NCBI RefSeq assembly: GCF_020080835.1 | Contig: NC_058160.1 | Coordinates: 20,075,152 to 20,139,151 of the forward strand | Reading direction: 5' to 3' | DNA: 64,000 nt | DNA from: Cotesia glomerata | Lineage: Eukaryota; Arthropoda; Insecta; Hymenoptera; Braconidae | Part shown: in pieces, positions 55,167-64,000 of the stretch | Numbering within the stretch: position 1 is the stretch's first letter | Layout of the letters: each line of letters begins with the position of its first letter | Notes under the pieces: model-generated | What the model was told of the DNA's origin: nothing | Seen by the model: only the letters and a program-made list of their open reading frames with translations | Database searches by the model: none | Translations under genes and position numbers: made by a program

Positions 55167-56034
55167 TATGAGGCATGCACTTTTAGATTTTCCAAAGTTT
55201 TTTCCTATACTATAATCATAATTTACACATAAAAAAATAGTATTGAGGTTTAATTCCATGAAATTTATTTAGCAAAAAATGGAATAGTTTATTAACTCTT
55301 GATAATACAATTTTTCAAAAACAAAATAATTTTTCACTTTTTTTTTTTGGAAGTAATTGAAAAACTATCTGCTTAATTAATCTTGCAACTTTCTGTATTC
55401 TCGTTTAGATTAAATCTTTTGATTGCTGCAACAACTGCTTATTTGATTTAATCTTCCTTCTGGAAGATCAGAACGAGAGACTAAACGTAAACAATTATAA
55501 CTTTTCGGTTAATCGTAAATGCAAGAGTATTTTACGACAGCTGTTAAAAAATTAGTGTTTTCAAATGTAACATAGGGTTGTAAGCTAAGAGATAGAGTAA
55601 TTGAATGTTTATAGGTTGTCGAGCTCTTGGAGTATTCGTTTACTTTATTTAAAAATACATCAATAATTGACAATTATTTGTTTTTCTTTCAATTTGCTTA
55701 TTGAAAAAAGGTTTACGTTCTAGATCATTAAAAAATATAATTTTCAAATTAAAATTGTATTTCAAAATCGACCAATGGTTGGAATCGACCCTTTTCGATT
55801 TACATGAATTTCTGTCAGAAGTTTTGTTTTATCATACAACTAAATCCTGCCAAGAGGAGAAAAAAGTTTGGAAACTCCAAAAGTGCACGTCTGATAACGT
55901 TCATTTAATTTTGAAGAAAAAATGATTATAAATTCAAATATTGCGCGTTATTTTCATCTCAGATGAAAAAAAATAGGACACAAGTGCACTACTGAACAGA
56001 TGACTGAGCACCAATGCGTTGCTTAAGGCTAGTC

Positions 56035-56066
<32 letters not shown>

Positions 56067-56750
56067 CCAGAAACTACTCAATTGTTTTAAGTTTTTTATT
56101 AATTATAACTAAATGACACCGAATTTTATAGCCATTTGCAATAGATAACTATGCTTTGTAATTCTGAAGGTAACAAAAAAAAATAATCTCGGCATGTTAA
56201 GTTAATAATCTTGGTAAGTTTTGAGGGCGTAATCGTTCCGAATCCGTGCATACAGACAAAAAGCAAAAATTCAAGAAATCTCCCAAACTCCGTATAGAAG
56301 TATTTAAATACATAATACATACGCTGATAAAATTTAGAGACGATTTACCACGTCTAACTGAAGATAATTGAAATTGAAAATGACATTTTTACACAGGTGG
56401 TATGGGAGAAGAGAGAGAAAACCGCGAAGTTTTATTATTTTTGTATTGAAGAAATTTTAAGAATTTCACGAAAAACTAATATCACTTAGATTAATACATG
56501 TATAATTACCCTAAAAAATTCTGGAATTCCCTACCACATAGTTTTTGAGAAATCATTAATAAACTAGTAAAGTAAACAAATAAAGTGGAAGTAAGTGAGC
56601 AATAGCCTGTAAGAGAGGCGGCACTAGCGAGTGACAAAGACAGCAGTAGCATAAACTATAGGTTGGGAAAGTACTACCTTAAAAATATCAAATTCGTTAA
56701 AATGAGTGTTTTTTTCTTGACACATGCGTATTTACATTATTTCATAAATG
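55167..56750. other. Intergenic DNA
   Basis: No gene. A (TA)n tract occupies 56039-56066. The segment 56591-56681 is mirrored at 59166-59248 (see findings). A 74-codon frame at 55701-55925 does not begin with ATG and has no domain. Confidence 0.5.
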
Positions 56751-57612
56751 CACGGAAAAAAAAATTTCGTTCTGGTAACCTAACTGTAGAGTTACCACAA
56801 CTATACACAGTTTACTGTTCGTTGTAGAGTTACAGTAACAAAATGTTATTTAGTTCTGATAACTCAATGTTGTTGAGCTCTGAGAGCTCTACGGGATTGT
56901 TTTCAGAGCCAAACGGTATAGTTGGGAGCGCTCTACGTTGCGCAGTAGTGGAGTGCGCTGACATATTTCATAACCTTCTAAAATGACAAACAGAATTATT
57001 TTGTTACTCATCCATATTATTAAAAATATATGAGGACAATTAAGTTTCCAGTTTGTTTATTTAAGGAAATAGGTTTTTTTTTTTGTCAAATTGAATTTCG
57101 TTAGAGCAGTTTTGTATTTGTCGTTTTTCAAGGTTCATTTGCAGTGACTGTTAATTAAATTTATCAGTTGAATATATTGTGATAAGTAATAAATTATCGG
57201 AATACACTCAAAAGACCCCATTTAACACAAAAATAAAATTTGTTTTCGTTTATTTATATTTTCTTGTGCATATACGGTAGTGATTTTATGTCCAATATTT
57301 ATTAATATAATCAAGAAAATAAGATAATTTTGTGACGACCGTATTTTTTATTTTACAAATAATTTTTATTTGTAATATAAGTTCTATTATTATTTTATTT
57401 CTATTATAATACTATTCTTATTTGTCATATACAATTATTGTTGGCAATATAAATTCGTTCTAGTCGCATTTATTTATTAAATTATCAATGCTAAATCGTA
57501 AAAAAATTATTAATCAGACTGCCAAAAATTTGTTATAGTCTCAGAACGATCCTGTAGAGTTGTGAGAGGTAAATAACGTTTAGCTCTCAGAGCTCAACGA
57601 TGTAGAGTTGCA
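56751..57612. mobile_element. CACGG-ended TIR element, copy B (3' truncated)
   Basis: Same as copy A from CACGGAAAAAAAAATTTC onwards. It stops at GATGTAGAGTTGCA, about 110 bases short of the normal right end, where copy C begins. Confidence 0.85.
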
Positions 57613-58574
57613 CACGGAAAAAAATTTCGTTCTGGTAACCTAATTGTAGAGTTACCACAACTATACACAGTTTACTATTCGTTGTAGAGTTACAGTAACA
57701 TAATGTTATTTAGTTCTGATAACTCAATGTTGTTGAGCTCTCAGAGCTCTACGGGATTGTTCTCAGAGCCAAACGGTATAGTTGGGAGCGCTCTACGTTG
57801 CGCAGTAGTGGAGTGCGCTGACATATTTCATAACCTTCTAAAATGACAAACAGAATTATTTTGTTACTCATCCATATTATTAAAAATATATGAGGACAAT
57901 TAAGTTTCCAGTTTGTTTATTTAAGGAAATAGGTTTTTTTTTTTGTCAAATTGAATTTCGTTAGAGCAGTTTTGTATTTGTCGTTTTTCAAGGTTCATTT
58001 GCAGTGACTGTTAATTAAATTTATCAGTTGAATATATTGTGATAAGTAATAAATTATCGGAATACATTCAAAAGACCCCATTTAACACAAAATAAAATTT
58101 GTTTTCGTTTATTTATATTTTCTTGTGCATATACGGTAGTGATTTTGTGTCCAATATTTATTAATATAATCAAGAAAATAAGATAATTTTGTGACGACCA
58201 TATTTTTATTTTACAAATAATTTTTATTTGTAATATAAGTTCTATTATTATTTTATTTCTATTATAATACTATTCTTATTTGTCATATACAATTATTGTT
58301 GGCAATATAAATTCGTTCTGTCGCATTTATTTATTAAATTATCAATGCTAAATTGTAAAAAAAAATATTAATCAGACTGCCAAAAATTTGTTATAGTCTA
58401 AGAACGATCCTGTAGAGTTGTGAGAGGTAAATAGCGTTTAGCTCTCAGAGCTCAACGATGTAGAGTTGCAGGAGCCAAACGGTATTGTTACCATAAGAAA
58501 ACGTTAACCTACTGGAACTTTTTACAACTAACTAACTACTGTAGAGTTCCTATAGCAAAATTTTTTTCTCCGTG
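57613..58574. mobile_element. CACGG-ended TIR element, copy C (complete)
   Basis: Complete element from CACGGAAAAAAATTTCG to AAATTTTTTTCTCCGTG. TGCA lies on both sides (57609-57612 and 58575-58578), a possible 4-base duplication. Very similar to copy B. Confidence 0.85.
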
Positions 58575-61189
58575 TGCAATATGAATAAAATAGACACATT
58601 TTTACTTCAGAAAATTGCTTGATTTTGGTAAGGCGAGAGTAGAGCACTACCTCACGTGCTTCACGCTATGAGGCGTTCAATTTTTGGCAAACAAATTTTT
58701 TTCAAAAGTTACATAAAACTCGAAATTTCACTTTTTTTTTTCAAGCGTATTTTTTTAATATCTCGAAAATTATTGTAGTTATAGGAATCGGCCTGAATTT
58801 GATCAAAAAAAAAAGGATATTTAGGGTGACAGAAAAAAAATATTTTGAAAAAAATCGTAAATTTGCAGAACTTTGTAATTCAAGAAATTGTAAAAATTGA
58901 AGGTTATCATTAAATTTTTGGCTTAATTATTTTTATATAATGCATTGAAACAATCTTATAATATCCTGAAAATTTTATAGAGGTTTTATTTCTTTTTCAA
59001 TACTAAATTTTTAAATTTTAATAAGAAAATAATGTTTTTTTTTTTACAACGCCTGAATGAAGTAATGCAAAGCAAATATTTTATCCTTTTTGGCAGCGGA
59101 AAAATCTAATTCATAATATGAAATGAAGCAGTCGTCATTTTACATCAACAAGTTATTGATGTGGTTCGGACACTACATATAGTTTGTGCTATTTTCCTTC
59201 TCACTCGCTAGTGCTGTCTTTCTCACGAACTATCGATAGCTCACTTTTACTCATGGTTATTTTGTAAATAAAAATTTTTTCTATTAAGATGTTAACGAAA
59301 CCTTTCTTCACATTATGTTTTTAAATTTTTAAATAATTTACAAGAAGCGATTTACATGAATAAAAATTTTTCGTTTTCTTATCTTAAGTAGGTTTGGTGA
59401 GATAATTTAAAATAAATTTGTTTGGTTATCATTTACTGTAGACTGCATGTTAAAAATTCGATTGTTAGTAATTAATTGTACAAAAATTCTTCATCAGATT
59501 TTTTTTTCAACAATTATTTTATGCGTATCTAATATCGATTAACAACACATTAAAAATTCAGCTTTTCATCTTTACACTGCCTTGATGTCCATGATTCACC
59601 TCAAACTGATACAGGAAGAAAGAGTTCTCCATAAAAGAAGAGATTTCTTGAGTCAAAAAAATTTAGAAATATTTACAATGCAAACAATTTAAAGTTTTGG
59701 GAAGTGAGTATCCACTTGTTTTTTGAAATTGTAATAAAAAATCTGTGGTAATTTTTATTTTTATTTTATTTTAATATTGTTTCTAAAAATTTTAAACTAC
59801 CCTCTGGATAGTTGCATTGTGCTCTGTAAGTGATCAAATAATCGTAATTCGATCCAACACTCAGTGAATTTAAATGTTAATCGAATAATTTGAAACCTAT
59901 TAGAGTTTATGATTGCGGTAAAGAAATCAAAGTGACGCTGCTTGGAAGAAAAGTGGACGAACTAACTAAAAGGAGGGACGTCAAATGTCAGATCATTTAA
60001 AAGTAATAAAAACCAGAAATGTTGAAGGAAAGTCAAAAGGTACATTGAAATACAAGATCGATGAGAACCTCTTGTAAATTTCAAACTTGTAATCTAAACA
60101 ACAAGAATAACTAATAAATTTATCAGTATTGAAACAACTGTCAAAGTTTACCAAGATTTGTATTTCATAGTTGATTGATTTTTAAGATTTAAAAAAACCA
60201 AAAATTTTTTAATAGTCATCCATATTTATTGTATTTTTACTGTAGAGTTTTATTAATTTCTTAATAACTAATATAGCTGCTTTGCACTGACTTGAAGGTT
60301 CTTCTAGTTGACGTAAACGTTGTTCAGCAGTAAGCGAATTTTTCAATTTTTTTAGACAAAAGCGTAAAAATTTTAGATTACGACACAACAGAAATTTATG
60401 TTGTGATCAACAAGTAAAGTGAAAAATTCAATAGTTTTGCCAATACAATTTCCAATGTACTCAATCACTGTTTTAAGTTAAAAAAAACTTTTTTTTCAAT
60501 ACAAATCACAGTTGTTACATTTTAATTTTATTATTAGTTATAAATTTTGCAATTTTTAGCAAAAAGTTCTTTATAAGTATGATAAATTTGATCTGGCCGG
60601 TCGCAATAAAAAAAAAAAAATGAAAAATTGTACAGAAAAAATTTTTAAGTGCATTTTTTACATCATTACATTAGTTATATAATAATCAAATTACTCATAA
60701 ATTTCTCAAAAATTATCGAACGTCTATTATAAAAATAATCATTTTTTCTGATAAAAATTATCAAAAGTGATAGTCATTGAAATTTTTTTTTCTTAAAATT
60801 TTACTTCACTCCTGTCTAACTTGCAATAAAAAATTAAAATACTTAAGGAATGTTTTATTAAATGCAATTATAATCAAAATGACAAAAAAATTCGAAAAAT
60901 CAATAGCTGAATTATCTTTGAAGTTTCAATGAAAAAAATAAAAAATTAATTTGTAATGAAAAAAATTTTTAATGGTGGTACGATAATTAAAATAAGAAAA
61001 AAATCTAGGAATAGTTTAGACTTGACTTGAAAAAAAGCCGTTAAAAATAGATTGGACTAGCAATGTTATATGTTATAGAATAGAAGCATGTGGAAGCAAA
61101 TTGTATGAACTAGCTCCTGCTAAAAACACCCGGTAGATTTTTGCAAAGGTATAGAGCAATCTAAGAGTAGTTTAGTTGTATTGAGTTGG
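58575..61189. other. AT-rich region upstream of Imp
   Basis: About 2.6 kb of AT-rich DNA. The piece 59166-59248 mirrors 56591-56681. Nothing else is recognised; no open frame carries a domain. Confidence 0.5.
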
Positions 61190-61500
61190 GGAGCGCTTGC
61201 GCGCCCGCTAGGACGCAACAGACTCTCCTCGAGGAGTGTGTACGTCCTCGGAGGTAAATGATATAAAAATATATGCGACTAGCAGCAGCAACAGCAACAG
61301 CAGCATCGTGGTTTTAGTGCAAAACCGGCATGCGAAATTCTACCAATGGGGCACATAGGCGGGAATCGGGGGAGGGGGGGAGGTGCCCACGTGGTGTACC
61401 AATGGCCAATGAGTGATGCGGACTTGCGGATTTCACGCTGTTCAGCGTAGTGTCGTCGGTGAACGAAAAAAAAAAAAAAAAAAAAAACGAGTTCGCATCG
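61190..61500 (+). promoter_or_regulatory. Imp: Imp promoter region
   Basis: A GC-rich, CpG-containing island in otherwise AT-rich DNA directly upstream of the Imp leader. CCAAT boxes at 61343-61347, 61399-61403 and 61406-61410 lie before CTGTTCAGCGTAGTGTCG (about 61440), whose TCAGCG could serve as an initiator. The CAG repeats at 61283-61306 and an A run at 61468-61487 are also notable. Start site and strand are inferred from the downstream coding exon. Confidence 0.5.
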
Positions 61501-61924
61501 TATCGTGTTTTACTAGAGTCTGAGCTAGCTTACACGAGGCAACCGTACTCGAGCCAGAAGAGCTGGAAGGAGAGTCCAGGGTGTACTGCTCCACGACTCT
61601 GAGTCTTTAGCGGTTCTTCGTTCTCGACGTTCTTTCCACGTTTTCGTTCTCCGCTTTCGAGTTTGTTTGCACAAAGACCTCTCTCTATTAAAAACATCCT
61701 CGATTTCATTTTTCGCGCGCTTAGTTAGTCCCTTACTGTATTAGTGAATAAACACAACCCGTGGATCAATTCATCGGTCGCGAGTCACGATATAAGTGCG
61801 CGGGAAAATCGAAATATCGCTACGGAAATTACGACCGAAAATTTTTTAAAAATATCAAAAAAGTTGTCGGAAAAAAAAATTAAAAAAAAAGAACAGAGAC
61901 CGCGAGAGAAAGGTAACAGAGGGG

Positions 61925-61980
<56 letters not shown>

Positions 61981-62664
61981 CAAAGAGAAAAAGATTCGGG
62001 AAAAGACAAAAGCAAATCTATACGACATTATTTACTCGTTACCAAGTTCATGTCGATAATTGAATAAATCTTACGTGTTATTTTGTTGACATCAAGATAA
62101 AGCGACGAAACTAATCAGCGTTACGACTCACGTCTGAAAGTGATATTATTAATTATTAATATTAATGTACTGCGGCCTTATACTCAGTAATAAGTAAAAC
62201 TTTATCGTGTTGATAAATGATAGTATTTAAAGTAATATAAAATCAAGTACGTTGGTTATTCATAATAAGGAAAAAGTAAAAAAAAAAAAAAAAAACAAGA
62301 TCGCCTTTTATTTGCAAGCTCCGGACTTCAGTGACTATTCCCTAATATCTAATATTTACTCTCCTAAATATCGTGGTGGTTATAAGTTTGTATCTACGCG
62401 AGCGTGGCTACAAGGTGAAGAAGTTGCGGCGAATGTGAATAAGGAGGCGATACGACTGTACTGTGGAGAATAGCAAGAAAAAGAAAAAGAAGAAGATAAG
62501 ACGAGTGGCGAATAAGATAATAATAAAACACGGTCACCACGACATCGTTTACAACAACGTCACGTTTGTCTTCAGTAATCCACGTGTCCGAGGATAAACT
62601 CGGAAAAACCGGCACCATTGCGTCGAAAAAGCAGCCCCAGGTCCAGCAGACCACCCCGACTACC
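61501..62664 (+). other. Imp: Imp 5' leader (UTR, perhaps with an intron)
   Basis: About 1.1 kb between the promoter island and the Imp ATG. It has stretches of coding-like GC content but no long ATG-started frame. The open frames at 61744-62067 and 62252-62473 begin without ATG and consist of low-complexity sequence. A long leader is common for Imp transcripts; whether part of it is an intron cannot be told. Confidence 0.5.
61930..61976 (+). repeat. (GA)n tract in the Imp leader
   Basis: About 22 uninterrupted GA units, preceded by GGGGGAGAGAGAAAG. GA tracts bind GAGA-type factors in Drosophila and can also act in the RNA; either role here is inference. Confidence 0.9.
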
Positions 62665-62839
62665 ATGTCGAAACTCTATGTGGGTAATTTGCCCTCGGAA
62701 TGCAACGAACCTGGCCTCAGGCAGTTATTCCAAGATCACAATTTGTCGTGCACGACTATTCTTGTTAAGCGCGGGGGTTATGCCTTTGTTGATTGCAATG
62801 ACCAATCCACTGCTGATCGCGCTATCGATAAACTCAATG
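62665..62839 (+). CDS. Imp: Imp / IGF2BP RNA-binding protein, first coding exon
   Basis: ATG at 62665 in a good context (CTACCATGTCG). The exon encodes 58 full residues and ends at a clean donor (AATG|GTAAGT, 62839). Residues 1-58 are the first part of RRM1: LYVGNL (RNP2) at 4-9 and RGGYAFVDC (RNP1) at about 37-45, followed by ADRAIDKLNG. The start MSKLYVGNLPSE and the short RRM match insect Imp, the homologue of vertebrate IGF2BP1-3. Imp binds mRNAs through two RRMs and four KH domains and controls localisation, translation and stability. The remaining exons lie beyond the window. A frame open upstream of the ATG exists, but no earlier ATG is in it. Confidence 0.88.
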
Positions 62840-64000
62840 GTAAGTCCTAATTACATTTATTAATATTATTATATCACATTATTAATTATTAACCAATCGC
62901 TTTATAAATTTTATAAGCTTTTAATTTGCTTACTGCTTTAATTTTTATGCTTTTTAATTGCTTTCAGAGAATTTTTAACTAAAGAAGAGGATGACGCTTA
63001 TTTAATTTTTATGCTGCTTCTGCTTTTTATCTAATGCTTTCAGGAAACAAAGTTAATTATTATTGCCAAATCATCGAGTCGATCAACTCGTGCTTGGTAG
63101 GACGACTGGTCTCTTTCAGCATAATTCAATTGAATTTAATTTAATGCAAGGAAAAGATGTGCGCTTATTTTATACTGCATTTGTATCATTTTTAGTTATT
63201 TTCAGGCTAGGTACCAACTGTAATTATTACACGAGCTATACTTATTAAATACAGGGTTCATGACATGACGTACAATGCAACATATGCTAAATTTATTTTT
63301 TGACCGGCATCGCAAGTCGCTAATTTATAAAATTATACCTAATTTGAATTTGATGAAGTGAATTTTCCACATTTTTATAATAATTATATATAATCAATTT
63401 ATCAAACTGAAATAGAAGATGATACATTGTAACAAAATAAAACACATTGAGGTTTTACGTGCGTGGTTGGAAATTTACATTGACATACCAATACTCGCAG
63501 AAAGAATACTTGAATTTAACAATCCTTTGACGCTTAGATGGTGTGCATTTTTATTGAAATACATGTATGTAGTGAGTTAAATAAAATGTAGAGGCACATA
63601 TATAATACCTCAACATTAACATAGCTCCATTTACTTTGAGAACCCCTTTTGCATGGCCTCGAGAACATTTCCGCCGAAAATAAGACAGCCGTTTGTCGTT
63701 TCTTTCTTAGCTTAAACAATTCATCCAAACAGACTCGGTTTTATACTAACACTAGTCCTAATATAAATTATAAGTGTACTCCAATTTATTTGACTTGAAT
63801 TTATCTGAAAATATAACAAATTAACGATAAAAAAAATAATAATTTATGTACAAAAATTATTAGTAAATTGTATTTTATTTTTTTTTGTATATCGATTACG
63901 AATTCACGAGTAAATATAAAGTAGTATAGTCGCACACAGGCCGGCCACGTGGTGAGAGCAACACGCATGATCAAAATGGCGGCAACTACTATGCTCGTTT
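62840..64000 (+). other. Imp: Imp intron 1 (partial)
   Basis: Begins with GTAAGT and runs to the window end. AT-rich, no exon recognised. The last 70 bases become GC-rich (GGCCGGCCACGTGG; AAAATGGCGGCAAC), perhaps an internal promoter or the start of another exon. The 64-codon minus frame at 63534-63728 is not supported as a gene. Confidence 0.5.

Noticed and set aside
56041..56064. Promoter-like TATA cluster
   Set aside because: A plain (TA)n microsatellite without initiator or downstream exon.
61744..62067. 107-codon frame with RERERERE in the Imp leader
   Set aside because: It starts at GTG, not ATG, and its charged stretch is the translated GA microsatellite.

Overview
This is nuclear DNA of an insect. 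It is very AT-rich, its genes have short GT/AG introns, and it is packed with small transposons. The gene content (a secreted carboxylesterase, an arylalkylamine-type N-acetyltransferase, an Imp/IGF2BP gene) and the repeat style fit a hymenopteran, perhaps a braconid parasitoid wasp; the order-level call is inference.

Host genes lie at the two ends. On the left, both on the minus strand, are a complete 3-exon GNAT acetyltransferase (1145-2047, 255 codons) and a complete 8-exon carboxylesterase (2562-9217, 582 codons). The esterase has a signal peptide, an intact Ser-Glu-His triad and a C-terminal KDEL ER-retention signal. On the right, plus strand, are a GC-rich promoter, a long 5' leader with a GA repeat, and the first coding exon of Imp (62665-62839), which carries the N-terminal part of RRM1. 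The gene runs out of the window.

Between them (about 9.6-59 kb) I find no convincing host coding exon. The region is a nested transposon bed. Its centrepiece is an ISL2EU-like (PIF/Harbinger-related) DNA transposon, 15749-20010, with an AT target duplication and GGGG-starting inverted repeats. It carries two convergent genes: a THAP + DDE transposase and a SAP-SWIM-YqaJ nuclease. Both are broken by small indels and stops. A second large element is a full-length R1-clade non-LTR retrotransposon (34218-39336, minus). It sits inside an (AC)n tract that belongs to an abundant unclassified repeat family, called here the ACTTCCCG family. A 5'-truncated relative (12595-13835) sits in the same kind of tract.

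Other parts: a TIR element of pure AT minisatellite carrying a piece of 5S rRNA (9662-10809); a CACGG-ended element in one solo and one tandem pair of copies; a tRNA-derived SINE; several TA-flanked MITEs; a TTAA-flanked piggyBac-type MITE in an esterase intron; and several near-perfect foldback palindromes. A few isolated GC-rich or promoter-like patches (26.1-26.3, 40.9-41.2 and 47.0 kb) are not attached to any gene I can see.

Limits: exon structures come from reading frames, splice consensus and family knowledge, not transcripts. Repeat boundaries come from matching copies inside this window only.
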